Origin: JBBQFI01 sp038237805
Lineage (GTDB): Bacteria > Verrucomicrobiota > Verrucomicrobiia > Chthoniobacterales > UBA10450
Direction: 5' to 3'
DNA length: 64,000 nt
Assembly: GCA_038237805.1 (NCBI GenBank)
Contig: JBBRYI010000010.1
Location: forward strand, 79,793 to 143,792
Part shown: positions 1-8,775 of the stretch, in pieces
Numbering within the stretch: the first letter of the stretch is position 1
Layout: each line of letters opens with the position of its first letter
Program-made: the position numbers and the translations under genes
The notes under the pieces: generated by a model
The model's database searches: none
Seen by the model: only the letters and a program-made list of their open reading frames with translations
What the model was told of the DNA's origin: nothing

Positions 1-448
1 CTATCTCGATCAAGATCCGATTCTTCCGAATGTTCCGACTTATCTCGCCTCGGTGAAGGAAGACCTTTCCTACATTCTGGAAAATATTTCCGAGCTGGTA
101 GTGAAAGCTGCGAACGAAAGCGGCGGCTACGGAATGCTCGTGGGGACACAGGCGACCAAAGAGGAGATCGAGGATTTTCGCGAGCGGGTGCGCAAAGATC
201 CGCGCAACTACATCGCGCAACCGGTCGTCCCGCTTTCACGCGCGCCGTCGTTTTGCGAGACATCGATGCAAGGGCGGCACCTCGATCTGCGGCCTTTCAT
301 TTTGTACGGCGAAAAGGTGACGATAGTCCCGGGCGGTCTCTCGCGTGTGGCGTTAAAAGCAGGTTCGATCGTGGTGAACTCTTCGCAAGGTGGTGGCAGC
401 AAGGACACCTGGGTTCTGGACGAAGAAAACGGAGACCGAAATGCTTAG
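1..448 (+). CDS. Circularly permuted ATP-grasp protein (DUF404/DUF407 type), C-terminal part
   Basis: The reading frame is open from base 2 and enters from before the window, so only about the last 149 residues are seen. The visible part contains the run FCETSMQGRHLDLRPF followed by a glycine-rich end (SSQGGGSKDTWVL). This is the characteristic C-terminus of the CP_ATPgrasp family, which is usually encoded with an Alpha-E protein. Family members are thought to be ATP-dependent ligases making or modifying a peptide, but the substrate is unknown. The stop codon lies inside the start of the next gene (8-base overlap), so the two are translationally coupled. Identification is by family resemblance and context; the ATP-binding half is outside the window. 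Confidence 0.85.
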   Translation, partial: YLDQDPILPNVPTYLASVKEDLSYILENISELVVKAANESGGYGMLVGTQATKEEIEDFRERVRKDPRNYIAQPVVPLSRAPSFCETSMQGRHLDLRPFILYGEKVTIVPGGLSRVALKAGSIVVNSSQGGGSKDTWVLDEENGDRNA

Positions 449-1421
449 TCGCGTCGCCGATTCTCTTTATTGGATGAGCCGCTACATCGAGCGCGCGGAA
501 AACAATGCGCGCATCGCGGAGGTGAATCTGCAGTTGCTGCTCGATCTGGCGAACCAACCCAATGCGGACATGCAACAGCAGTGGAATCCGATCATCAGTT
601 CGCTGGAAGAAAACGAACTGTTTGCTTCGCTCTACGCCACCCTCGATGGCACAGCCGCGATCGATTTCGTCTGTCTGCAGGAAAAAAATCCGAATTCCAT
701 TTCGTCCTGTCTCACACTCGCGCGCGAAAATGCGCGCAGCACTCGAGAACAGATGTCGAGTGAGATGTGGGAACAGATCAACCGGCTCTATCTTTTTGTG
801 CAAAGCGAAGCCGGCCAGGAGCTGCTGCGCGAGAGTCCGTACGAATTTTTCAAGCGCATCGTCGCCGGCTCGCATCTTTTTCAAGGCATCACCGACGCCA
901 CCATGACGCATGGCGAAGGCTGGGATTTCATTCGCATCGGCAAACTGCTCGAGCGGGCCGACTGCACCTCGCGGATTCTGGATGTGAAGTATCACATTCT
1001 CCTCCCCTCGGGCGAGCGAGTGGGCGGCAACGTCGATACCATTCAATGGATGGCGGTGCTGAAATCTTGCAGCGCACTCGAAGCGTATCGCAAAATTTAT
1101 GTCGACCAGGTTGCGCCGTGGAAGGTGGCCGAGTTCATCATCACGCACGCTGATTTTCCACGCTCAATCAGATTCAGCGTCGATTCGCTCGATGCCGCAC
1201 TGCATCGGATTTCGGGATCGAGCGAAGCAAACTACGCGAATGAGGTGGAGCGTTTGTCCGGGCGCTTACGTTCCGATCTCGATTACATCACCATCGCCGA
1301 CATCTTCGAATTCGGATTGCACGAGTATCTGGAAAATATTCAGGAACGCCTCGTCGAAGTCAGCGGCGCGCTCTATTCCACTTACTGCGCGAGCGAAGTG
1401 GAGGAGTCGGTTACGGGTTAA
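441..1421 (+). CDS. Alpha-E domain protein (DUF403)
   Basis: The 326-residue product begins MLSRVADSLYWMSRYIERAE, the hallmark N-terminus of the Alpha-E (DUF403) family of all-helical proteins. I chose the ATG at 441 because the conserved domain starts there and it overlaps the end of the upstream ATP-grasp gene. Alpha-E proteins are nearly always partnered with circularly permuted ATP-grasp proteins, often with a transglutaminase-like protein, and the pair is proposed to form a peptide-ligase system. Their biochemical role is unproven. The gene ends tail-to-tail with the prepilin peptidase gene, overlapping it by about 11 bases. Confidence 0.88.
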   Translation: MLSRVADSLYWMSRYIERAENNARIAEVNLQLLLDLANQPNADMQQQWNPIISSLEENELFASLYATLDGTAAIDFVCLQEKNPNSISSCLTLARENARSTREQMSSEMWEQINRLYLFVQSEAGQELLRESPYEFFKRIVAGSHLFQGITDATMTHGEGWDFIRIGKLLERADCTSRILDVKYHILLPSGERVGGNVDTIQWMAVLKSCSALEAYRKIYVDQVAPWKVAEFIITHADFPRSIRFSVDSLDAALHRISGSSEANYANEVERLSGRLRSDLDYITIADIFEFGLHEYLENIQERLVEVSGALYSTYCASEVEESVTG

Positions 1422-2502
1422 TCAATTCGGCATACCAGCGCACAAGCGAATTGCCGAAGAACACCCAAATCAACGCGCCACCGGCAAGATAAGGTCCAAA
1501 TGGTAGCTTTGCCGACCAAACGCGCTTACCGATCATCAATGTCGTTAGGCCAACGATCGACCCAAGGAGCGAGCCGGCGAAGATGGTGAAGAGAACGGCG
1601 CGCCATCCGAGAAAAGCGCCGATGGCCGCGAGAAATTTCAAGTCGCCACGGCCCATTGCTTCACGCGGAATTTGCAATTCGCGCACGATTCCCGAGATGC
1701 GGTCGATCTTGTCCAGAGGCAGCGTTTCCCCCGCGACCGTGACGCGATCGTAATGACACTGCAACGTTACGTTCCCCAGCATGCGGTCATCGATCACAGC
1801 CTCATCGCAATGCAGCAAGAGGAGATCTTTTTCCCGCGCAAAATGATCGCTCCATAAACTTCGCTCTTCGCCGACGACAAAATCCGCGTCGTCGCCGGAG
1901 CGCGCCCAGGTGAAGACGGTTGGTTGTTCGAATCGAATTCTTTTTTTTCCGAAAGCGATTTTGCCACCTTCCAGAACGAGCCAAAGAATTGCGTAACCGA
2001 GCGCAGCCGAGCCCGCCGAAATAGCGACGGCCAGCAGACGCCGATCGGTCGACATGAGCGCCGGCAAAATGAAACTCGCGATGAGGCCGGCAGCGATTCC
2101 GCCCAGGGTAATTTCATCCGGAATGATGAAGTGTTCGAAGTCGACAAAGGTCGCGACGATCAACAGAGAAACGAAAATCCAATAGGCGATCGCGATTGGC
2201 CACGGGAAAGAACGCCAAACGGCGAGAAAAAGGACAGCAGTAACGAGTTCGACGGCGAAATAACGAAACGCAATTTTGCCTCCGCAATTTGCGCAACGAC
2301 CGCGCAAGACGATCCAACTGACGAGGGGCACATTTTGATACCACGGAATTTCCTTTTTGCATGAGGGACAAAAAGATCGGCGCGGCTGATTGACGGAAAG
2401 ATCGCGCGGCAAGCGATAGACGCAGACATTGAGAAACGAACCGACGACCGCGCCGAGAACGAATGCGAAAATCTCGAAGACTAAACGATCGGAAAAAGCC
2501 AC
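1411..2502 (-). CDS. pilD: Prepilin peptidase / N-methyltransferase (type IV prepilin leader peptidase, A24 family)
   Basis: This inner-membrane aspartic protease cleaves and N-methylates type IV prepilins and pseudopilins. The N-terminal domain has the expected start (GSFLNVCVYRLPRD, residues 21-34) and the zinc-binding pairs CPSC (45-48) and CANC (70-73). The first catalytic aspartate is in VDFEHFIIPDE (about 120-130) and the second is in the GRGD motif of the C-terminal half. At 363 residues it is about 90 longer than most family members. The extra length is a soluble, charged insert between the two catalytic halves (about residues 175-275). It is the last gene of a minus-strand set with tatC, Nudix and folB, only 6 bases after tatC. 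No pilus genes are in view. Confidence 0.88.
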   Translation of the reverse strand: MAFSDRLVFEIFAFVLGAVVGSFLNVCVYRLPRDLSVNQPRRSFCPSCKKEIPWYQNVPLVSWIVLRGRCANCGGKIAFRYFAVELVTAVLFLAVWRSFPWPIAIAYWIFVSLLIVATFVDFEHFIIPDEITLGGIAAGLIASFILPALMSTDRRLLAVAISAGSAALGYAILWLVLEGGKIAFGKKRIRFEQPTVFTWARSGDDADFVVGEERSLWSDHFAREKDLLLLHCDEAVIDDRMLGNVTLQCHYDRVTVAGETLPLDKIDRISGIVRELQIPREAMGRGDLKFLAAIGAFLGWRAVLFTIFAGSLLGSIVGLTTLMIGKRVWSAKLPFGPYLAGGALIWVFFGNSLVRWYAELINP

Positions 2503-2508
2503 GCGATT

Positions 2509-3291
2509 CTAGGCGGCGCCGATTCGTGCTGCGCGACGTTGCATGAACCACGCGATCCAGATGCAGCTTTCGTAAAGCAAACACATCGGCAGGCTCATCG
2601 CGACTAGCGTAAGCACATCCGGCGTCGGCGTAATGATGGTGGCGAGGATAAAGATGAGGACGATGGCGTAAGGACGAGTGCGCGCCATGAAAGCGTAGGT
2701 GACTAAACCAAACCGCACGAGAGCGAGAACGACCACGGGTAATTCAAAAGCAAGACCGAAGCCGAGCGTGAATCTTGTCACGAAAGAATAATATTGTTGC
2801 ACCGTCCACATCGGCGCCCAGCCTAACGATTGCGTGTCGTGAAAGAAAAAGAGGATCGTTTTGGGCAAGAGCCAGAAAAAGCAAACGAACACGCCGGTCA
2901 GGAAGAGTGCGAAACTCACGAAGATCGCTGGCAGGAGAAACCGCTTTTCCATTGCCGTAAGCGCGGGCAGGACGAACTCCGCAAGAAAGTAGAGCAGAAT
3001 CGGAAACGAAATGACGATGCCGGCGTAGAAGGCGAGATGGAACGATATGGTAATGGAATCGGTGATGCCCAACGCACGCAGGACGCCCACTTGCGAGCCC
3101 ACTTCGCGCAGTGGCCGCTGCAGGATTTGCACAAGCGAAGTGCGAAAGCTGAAGCATAGGATCATCGCCAGAATCAGGGTGATGGCCATTTTTACGATGG
3201 TCCATCGCAAGTCTTCCAGATGCTCGAGAAGCGGTTTCGACGATTCGCTTTCGGGCAGGTTGCGAAATTTAAAAAGATTTCGGAGCGTCAT
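2509..3291 (-). CDS. tatC: Sec-independent (twin-arginine) protein translocase subunit TatC
   Basis: The product is 260 residues with six predicted membrane spans. It has the TatC N-terminal signature PLLEHLEDLRWTIVK (about residues 20-34), which forms the signal-peptide docking site. It also has the conserved loop before and after FELPVVVLALVRFGL and the late LATIITPTPD motif. TatC is the core receptor of the Tat system that exports folded proteins across the cytoplasmic membrane. Its ATG overlaps the TGA of the upstream Nudix gene by four bases (ATGA), so the genes are co-translated. The TatA partner is not in the window. Confidence 0.93.
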   Translation of the reverse strand: MTLRNLFKFRNLPESESSKPLLEHLEDLRWTIVKMAITLILAMILCFSFRTSLVQILQRPLREVGSQVGVLRALGITDSITISFHLAFYAGIVISFPILLYFLAEFVLPALTAMEKRFLLPAIFVSFALFLTGVFVCFFWLLPKTILFFFHDTQSLGWAPMWTVQQYYSFVTRFTLGFGLAFELPVVVLALVRFGLVTYAFMARTRPYAIVLIFILATIITPTPDVLTLVAMSLPMCLLYESCIWIAWFMQRRAARIGAA

Positions 3292-3914
3292 CGTGGGGAA
3301 ATTTTATCCAAGGAAAGAAATCCGCGCGCAACTAAGCGCGCGCAGATGCTGAGCGTGTTTGCATCGCGAATCTCGTTTTCCGCGATCATTCGCGCGAGTT
3401 CAGGTGGACTGAAACTTCGGCAATCCAAAATCGATTCCGATTCGTCGCGGGCGTGGCCATCCGGCGTTTCTTCGATCGGCCGGACAAGGAAAAAATAACC
3501 GCGCTCATCCGTAAAGCCGGGTGAAGAAAAATAATCGCCGAGCGCGATCATTTCTCCATCTTTCGCGAGTTGATAACCAGTTTCCTCGCGCAGCTCTCGC
3601 AACGCTACAGCTTTGATGGTTTCCTGGTCTAAGGAGCGGCCGGGGTCGGCGCCCCCAGCTACAGGGTCGTCGATTTGGCCGCCTGGCACTTCCCATATGG
3701 CTGCGCGGATCGGAATTCGCTCCTGTCGAATCAAGAGCAATTTTCCGTCACGTGTCATCGGCGCGATGATCACTGCTGATTTGCGTTGCACGATCGTCCA
3801 CGAGCGCGGTTCGGATCGCGCTGGCGTGCAAACTTCTTCGGTCACGACGCGAAGATTTCGATTCGTAAAATGGGTTTCGGTGGAAATTGTCTTCCATTCA
3901 TCATTCTGACTCAT
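3288..3914 (-). CDS. Nudix hydrolase, ADP-ribose pyrophosphatase-like
   Basis: A complete Nudix box (G-x5-E-x7-RE-U-x-EE-x-G-U) is present as GRSLDQE, TIKAVAL, RELREETGY, so a metal-dependent nucleoside-diphosphate hydrolase is expected. The preceding WEVPGGQID and following YFSSPGFTDE motifs are typical of the ADP-ribose pyrophosphatase subgroup. A glycine-rich loop of about 14 residues separates the GGQID segment from the box. I start the gene at the ATG at 3914. A TTG at 3950 would add 12 residues and overlap folB by four bases, and cannot be excluded. The gene lies between folB and tatC on the same strand. The physiological substrate is inferred from the subgroup only. Confidence 0.85.
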   Translation of the reverse strand: MSQNDEWKTISTETHFTNRNLRVVTEEVCTPARSEPRSWTIVQRKSAVIIAPMTRDGKLLLIRQERIPIRAAIWEVPGGQIDDPVAGGADPGRSLDQETIKAVALRELREETGYQLAKDGEMIALGDYFSSPGFTDERGYFFLVRPIEETPDGHARDESESILDCRSFSPPELARMIAENEIRDANTLSICARLVARGFLSLDKISPR

Positions 3915-3946
3915 CGCCGGAAAGAGTAGGGGCGAATGACTCCTAA

Positions 3947-4312
3947 TCAATTCGCCAGTCCGTCACGCGTAATGATGACGGCCACGTGCGCGGCATCGGG
4001 CAAAACGAATTTACGCAGTTCGATCCGAAGGCGGCGAATGGGAAGATCTCGCAGCAAGCGTTCGGCAATTGTTTCGGCGAGTGTCTCGATCAATTTGTCG
4101 CGCCGTTCATCCACCACATCGCGCACCAAGCGAGCGATGGCGGAGTAGTTGATCGTGCTGCCAATGTTGTCATCGAGAGCGTGCAGGCCCGCTTTTGGCC
4201 AGACCGTGATCGTGACGGTGATCCGTTGCGGCTTGTCGCGTTCATGATCGGGCACACCGACATGCGCAAACATCTCCAGTTGCTCGACGTGGATTGCGTC
4301 ATCGGAATTCAC
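3947..4312 (-). CDS. folB: Dihydroneopterin aldolase
   Basis: The 121-residue product matches FolB in length and motifs. It begins with a short IHVEQLEMFAHVGVPDHER segment, the usual active-site strand with its glutamate region. It then has the STINYSAIARLV and ETLAETIAERLL helices and ends with a strand containing KFVLPDAAHVAV. FolB converts 7,8-dihydroneopterin to 6-hydroxymethyl-dihydropterin and glycolaldehyde in folate synthesis. It is the first gene of a minus-strand run with Nudix, tatC and pilD. Another folate enzyme, folD, is at 25965-26849 but not linked. The region 4313-4477 upstream has no recognisable gene. Confidence 0.9.
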   Translation of the reverse strand: MNSDDAIHVEQLEMFAHVGVPDHERDKPQRITVTITVWPKAGLHALDDNIGSTINYSAIARLVRDVVDERRDKLIETLAETIAERLLRDLPIRRLRIELRKFVLPDAAHVAVIITRDGLAN

Positions 4313-4477
4313 GATCGTAACGTGCTATGAAAAAAGCGAGAAACCACTAAAAGCTATCGTAGGTCTGGTTGGCTAACGAGCCGAAAAAATCCTCCAGAAT
4401 AATTTTGTATACAGCGCATTTAATTTCCCGTAGAAGGCGAGAATGAACCCCCAATCTAAATCCCCGATGAAACTATT

Positions 4478-7192
4478 ATGAGAACACGAAGAAAAATCTT
4501 AAGTGCGACGATCGACACCTCAACCAAATGGGGATCGAATTTCCCTGCGCGCGCCTTGTCGTGGCGAGCACCGGAAAACAGAGCAAAAACCCCCTCACAG
4601 GCAGAAGAAGTCAGTAATCCTCTTAAAACATTGATACTGGCATCGCTCCTCGGATTCGCCGGTTTCAGCGGAGCCAACGTTGCTCAGGCCCAATCAAATT
4701 ACGAACCCTATTCCTTCACCATTTTTGCGGGGACCCCTGGCGACCACGGCAGCAATGACGGGGTGGCCAAGGCGCCGCAGTTCAATTATCCCAATGGTGT
4801 GGCGGTGGACAGCGCGGGTAATGTCTATGTGGCAGATGCCTATAACGACACCATCCGCAAAATCACACCTGCCGGAGTTGTCAGCACCTTCGCCGGTTCG
4901 CCGGGCGTCTTTGGCAGCGCCGACGGCACCGGCAGTGCGGCGCGGTTTTATTTTCCCAATGGCGTGGCGGTGGACAGCGCGGGCAATGTTTATGTGGCCG
5001 ATACCACTAACGCCACCATCCGCAAGATCACCCCAGCTGGCGTTGTGAGCACTCTCGCGGGTTTGGCCGGCGTAAATGGGAGCGCCAACGGCACCGGCAG
5101 TGCAGCGCGGTTTTTTCATCCTTATGGCGTGGCGGTAGACAGCGCGGGCAATGTTTATGTGGCAGATACCAGTAATCAGACTATTCGCAAGATCACACCC
5201 GCGGGAGCTGTCAGCACTCTCGCGGGTTCGCCTGGCGTCGTTGGCAGCGCCGACGGAACCGGCAGCGCGGCGCGGTTTAACTATCCCAATAGTTTGGCGG
5301 TAGACAGCGCGGGCAACATTTTTGTGGCAGATACCCAAAACTCCACCATCCGCAAGATCACCCCGGGCGGCGTAGTAAGCACCTTCGCCGGTTCGCCCGG
5401 CGTCAATGGCAGCGCCGACGGCACGGGCAACGCGGCGTTTTTTTATTATCCCTATGGCGTGACGGTGGACAGCGCGGGCAACATTTTTGTGGCAGATAGC
5501 ACTAACTCTACCATCCGCAAGATCACACCGGCTCGCGTGGTAAGCACTCTCGCGGGTTCGCCCGGCATCGTGGGTAGCGCCGACGGCACCGGGAGCGCCG
5601 CGCAGTTCAATAATCCCTATGGCGTAGCGGTAACCAGCGCGGGCAATGTTTTTGTGACAGATACTTATAATCTAACTATTCGCAAGGTCACATCCGCTGG
5701 AGTTGTCAGCACCGTCGCGGGTTCAGTCGGCTTTGCGGGCAGCGACGACGGCGCCGGGATAGCGGCGAAGTTTTATAATCCCTACGGCGTGGTAGTGAAT
5801 AGCGCGGGCACTGTTTATGTGGCGGATACCAATAACTCCACCATCCGCAAGATCACAGCGGCTGGCGTCGTGAGCACCTTCGCCGGTTCGCCTGGCGTCA
5901 TTGGCAGCGCCAATGGCACCGGGAGTGCCGCGCAGTTCAATAATCCCAGCGGTGTTGCGGTGGACAGCCCGGGGAATGTTTATGTCGCAGATACCAATAA
6001 CCAGACTATTCGCAAGATCACATCCGCTGGAGTTGTCACCACCTTCGCCGGTTTGCCCGGCGCCGTTGGCAGCGCGGATGGTACCGGCAGTGCGGCGCGG
6101 TTTAACTATCCCAATGGCGTGGCGGCGGACAGCGCGGGCAATGTCTATGTCGCAGATACCGGTAACCAAACCATCCGCAAGATCACACCGGCTGGCGTAG
6201 TGAGCACCTTTGCCGGTTCGCCGGGCGTCGTCGGCAGCGCCAATGGCACCGGCGCTGCAGCGCGGTTTTCTTCTCCTTATGGTGTGGCGGTGGACAGCGC
6301 GGGCAATGTTTATGTCGCAGACTCCGGTAATGCCACCATTCGCAAGATCACACCAGCCGCCGCAGTGAGCACTCTCGCAGGTTCGCCCGGCGCTACCGGC
6401 AGCGCCGATGGCACCGGGAGCGCTGCGCGATTCGACTTTTCCACTGGCGTAGCGGTAGATAGCGCGGGCAATGTGTATGTGATGGATAGTAATAATTTTC
6501 TCATCCGCAAAATTACGGCCGGTGGGGTTGTGACTACGGTCGCAGGTTTACCTGGCTTCGGCGGCAGCGCCAACGGCACAGGGAGCGACGCGCGGTTTTC
6601 ATTCGCCTACGGTGTGGCGGTAGACGGCGCGGGTAATGTTTATGTAGCCGATACCATTAACTCCGCGATTCGCATCGGCGGCGGCTTCAGCGCTGTTTCC
6701 CGCAAAACTCATGGAGGAGCCGGGAATTTCGATATCAATCTGCCTCTCACCGGAACAGCCGGAGTTGAATGCCGCACGGGCGGCGCCAGCAATGCTTATC
6801 AAATTATCGTGACCGCACCAGGCATCGCCCCGAGTAGCGTGGCGGTGACTTCAGGTGTAGGCGTGGTAGATAGCGCCAGCACCAGTGCAGATGAAAAACA
6901 GCTAACGATAAATCTTAGTGGTGTCAGCAATGCGCAAGCGGTCATAGTGACTTTGCGTGGCCGAGACGATTCCAGGAATACAGACGATGTCGCCGTAAAG
7001 ATGCGCGTTCTCGTGGGCGACACCACTGGCAACGGCACCGTCAACAGCTCGGACGTTAGTCAGACTAAGGCGAGCTCAGGAGAAGTGATCAATACCGCGA
7101 ATTTCCGGAGGGACGTTAATGTCAGTGGCGCAATTAGCAGTTCGGATGTCAGTTTGGTAAAATCAAAAACGGGCACGTCAGTTCCACCGTAA
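4478..7192 (+). CDS. Secreted NHL-repeat protein with C-terminal dockerin-like domain
   Basis: The 904-residue product has a hydrophobic export segment at about residues 50-70 ending in AQAQ, behind an unusually long and basic N-terminus. The true start could therefore be internal. Residues about 80-735 are twelve NHL repeats of about 56 residues, each with the pattern GVAVDSAGNVYVADT followed by TIRKI, which would form beta-propeller blades. A linker with SRKTHGGAG and DINLPLTG follows. The last 58 residues hold two dockerin-type calcium loops (GDTTGNGTVNSSD and RDVNVSGAISSSD). Such proteins are exported and probably bind carbohydrate or protein partners. No cohesin or other cellulosome gene is nearby, so the dockerin is likely used as a generic C-terminal module. 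It stands alone, with no operon partner. Confidence 0.85.
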   Translation: MRTRRKILSATIDTSTKWGSNFPARALSWRAPENRAKTPSQAEEVSNPLKTLILASLLGFAGFSGANVAQAQSNYEPYSFTIFAGTPGDHGSNDGVAKAPQFNYPNGVAVDSAGNVYVADAYNDTIRKITPAGVVSTFAGSPGVFGSADGTGSAARFYFPNGVAVDSAGNVYVADTTNATIRKITPAGVVSTLAGLAGVNGSANGTGSAARFFHPYGVAVDSAGNVYVADTSNQTIRKITPAGAVSTLAGSPGVVGSADGTGSAARFNYPNSLAVDSAGNIFVADTQNSTIRKITPGGVVSTFAGSPGVNGSADGTGNAAFFYYPYGVTVDSAGNIFVADSTNSTIRKITPARVVSTLAGSPGIVGSADGTGSAAQFNNPYGVAVTSAGNVFVTDTYNLTIRKVTSAGVVSTVAGSVGFAGSDDGAGIAAKFYNPYGVVVNSAGTVYVADTNNSTIRKITAAGVVSTFAGSPGVIGSANGTGSAAQFNNPSGVAVDSPGNVYVADTNNQTIRKITSAGVVTTFAGLPGAVGSADGTGSAARFNYPNGVAADSAGNVYVADTGNQTIRKITPAGVVSTFAGSPGVVGSANGTGAAARFSSPYGVAVDSAGNVYVADSGNATIRKITPAAAVSTLAGSPGATGSADGTGSAARFDFSTGVAVDSAGNVYVMDSNNFLIRKITAGGVVTTVAGLPGFGGSANGTGSDARFSFAYGVAVDGAGNVYVADTINSAIRIGGGFSAVSRKTHGGAGNFDINLPLTGTAGVECRTGGASNAYQIIVTAPGIAPSSVAVTSGVGVVDSASTSADEKQLTINLSGVSNAQAVIVTLRGRDDSRNTDDVAVKMRVLVGDTTGNGTVNSSDVSQTKASSGEVINTANFRRDVNVSGAISSSDVSLVKSKTGTSVPP
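4735..6680 (+). repeat. Tandem 168-bp DNA repeats encoding NHL propeller blades
   Basis: About twelve direct repeats with a period near 168 bases encode the NHL blades of the surrounding gene. Words such as gtggacagcgcgggcaatgt and cgcaagatcaca recur almost unchanged. The repeats are more similar at DNA level than protein constraint alone requires, which suggests recent duplication or gene conversion. Copy number may vary between strains and short-read assembly could collapse it. Confidence 0.9.
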
Positions 7193-7355
7193 AAGGTGGG
7201 ATGATTGCTAAATGCGAGGAGTACCATGGGAAGCTTGGAATGTTGTCCCGATGGGTCACGCACGCAGCTGAATTTCCCCGCGGCCTATCCTAACATTTAG
7301 CCACTCCGGATCGGAATGCCGAAGCAAATCCACCGATGGCCGTTCGCATCGAAAG

Positions 7356-7715
7356 TTATCCGACGCGGAAGCGCACATCGCGAACGGTCTTGCCGCCGAA
7401 GCGCTGCTTCAGTTTTCGCAAAATGGCCACCTTCGATATTTGCTCCAGCTCGTAATGCAGTGCCGGCTGCAGAACGCGAACGTAAAGCACACCTTCGCGC
7501 AGACTGACCGGCGCAGAGTGCGCGGCGATAAATTCGCCAACAATTTGCGCCCACGCTTCGATCACTTCGTTTTCGTGCAATCGCTCGCTCAGTCCGAGGC
7601 GTTGCATTAATTTCGGTAGAACGTCTGAGGCCCTTTGCCAACGATCGGGGCGTTGTTTGAACTCCGGCAGTCCTCGCCATTCGGCGATCACGGCAGCGCG
7701 GAGAGTGGAGTTCAT
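7356..7715 (-). CDS. DUF721 / DciA-like protein
   Basis: The 119-residue protein has the DUF721 layout: a helical N-terminus, then LSERLHENEVIEAWAQIVG, then the strand-rich SLREGVLYVRVLQPALHYEL and a basic end (LKQRFGGKTVRDVRFRVG). In other bacteria DciA (DUF721) is the ancestral loader or operator of the replicative helicase DnaB. Whether that function holds here is inferred from the family. It stands alone on the minus strand between the NHL gene and the sigma factor gene. The 277 bases between it and the sigma gene hold no gene I can support. Confidence 0.75.
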   Translation of the reverse strand: MNSTLRAAVIAEWRGLPEFKQRPDRWQRASDVLPKLMQRLGLSERLHENEVIEAWAQIVGEFIAAHSAPVSLREGVLYVRVLQPALHYELEQISKVAILRKLKQRFGGKTVRDVRFRVG

Positions 7716-7992
7716 CGTTTTACTTAGCCACAGATGAGGAGAGATGAAATATCGATTTTTCGCCTGCTCAGCGAGGATTTGTATCCGGCAAATTTTTGAG
7801 AACTCCGCCGCGCGCTTTTCGTAGAAGCTTGTGAACGAGGGCTGGCTGCTCCCCCCAGAACAGTAAGCTCGATCAGGCTCCTAAATATTGGTTGCAGGAT
7901 CGATCCGAAAAACGGTGACGCCCAATGCGAAGCAAGAGAAGTCATTTTTTTACGCTTGAGGTATAACGGACTGGAGAACACGATGACGCTTC

Positions 7993-8775
7993 GTGAAACC
8001 AAATGGCGCCGTAGACTCGGTCGGCGGATCGAGAAACTTCGCTACAACTCATTGGAGCGTAGTTCTTTCCTGTGCTTCGACCAAGGGCAAGGAAAACAAA
8101 GCACAGGCGGCGCTGAGTCAACTTTGCCGCACTTATTGGCGACCTATTTTCACTTTTGTATGCCGACGGGGTTATTCCGTCAACGATGCCCAGGATCTGA
8201 CCCAGGATTTTTTTCTCATGATTTTCAGCGGCAACTTGTTGCATCACGCCGATCCTAATCGCGGGCGGTTCCGATCGCTCTTGCTCAAGGCGCTGCAAAA
8301 CTTTCTCATCGACGCGAATCAAAAGCGTCGCGCTCGAAAGCGCGGCGGCGCCATCGATTTTGTTTCTTGGGATGACTGGATGGCGGAGGCACCGTCGCAA
8401 TTGTCCGTGCCGGCGCGCGTTTTGGAAGCCTGGCCGGCGGAGCGGCTTTACGATTTGCGTTGGGCGGCAACGGTGGCGGAACAAGCATTGCGTCGCTTGT
8501 CGGAGGAATGCGAAAGCCGCGGGCGTCGGCGCGTTTTTGATGTTCTGAGCAGTTGCCTTACGGCGGATCGAAGGGACGTGTCGTATGAGAAATTCGCCCT
8601 TTTATTAGGCGTTCCTATTTCGTCCGTGCGCCGCCTCGTACACCAGTTGCGGGTGCGCTACCGCATTCTGCTGCGCGAGGAGGTTGCACAAACAGTCGAA
8701 GATCTCCACGACATCGATGATGAAATTCGATATCTGTGCGCTGCGCTCGCCGCCGCAGAGGGACAGTCGGCATGA
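7993..8775 (+). CDS. ECF-type RNA polymerase sigma factor
   Basis: The N-terminal FATTHWSVVLSC segment is typical of a group of ECF-like sigma factors of Planctomycetes and Verrucomicrobia that are encoded next to Ser/Thr kinases. Region 2 follows (YWRPIFTFVCRRG, then DAQDLTQDFF). Region 4 is the weaker helical stretch near VSYEKFALLLGVPISSVRRL, which resembles a helix-turn-helix. The start is a GTG at 7993. A better-placed ribosome site (ggag near 7972) precedes an ATG at 7983 in another frame, so a small frame error near the start is possible. The stop overlaps the kinase start (ATGA), so sigma factor and kinase are made together. No separate anti-sigma gene is visible. Confidence 0.85.
   Translation: MKPNGAVDSVGGSRNFATTHWSVVLSCASTKGKENKAQAALSQLCRTYWRPIFTFVCRRGYSVNDAQDLTQDFFLMIFSGNLLHHADPNRGRFRSLLLKALQNFLIDANQKRRARKRGGAIDFVSWDDWMAEAPSQLSVPARVLEAWPAERLYDLRWAATVAEQALRRLSEECESRGRRRVFDVLSSCLTADRRDVSYEKFALLLGVPISSVRRLVHQLRVRYRILLREEVAQTVEDLHDIDDEIRYLCAALAAAEGQSA

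Noticed and set aside
297..1148. Long open frame antisense to the Alpha-E gene
   Set aside because: It mirrors the codon pattern of a well-supported gene and encodes an Arg/His-rich chain with no known domain.
7735..7760. ttagccacagatgagga segment as a member of a known intergenic repeat
   Set aside because: Only one short copy is in the window, with no palindromic structure, so I cannot support it.
7840..7900. Possible signal recognition particle RNA (ggctggctgctcc on the plus strand)
   Set aside because: Only about nine bases match the conserved SRP core. The GGAA-type loop and the rest of the helix are missing.
7724..8002. Open frame on the minus strand upstream of the sigma gene
   Set aside because: Composition is Ser/Arg-rich with no motif, it partly overlaps the sigma start region, and it has no ribosome site.
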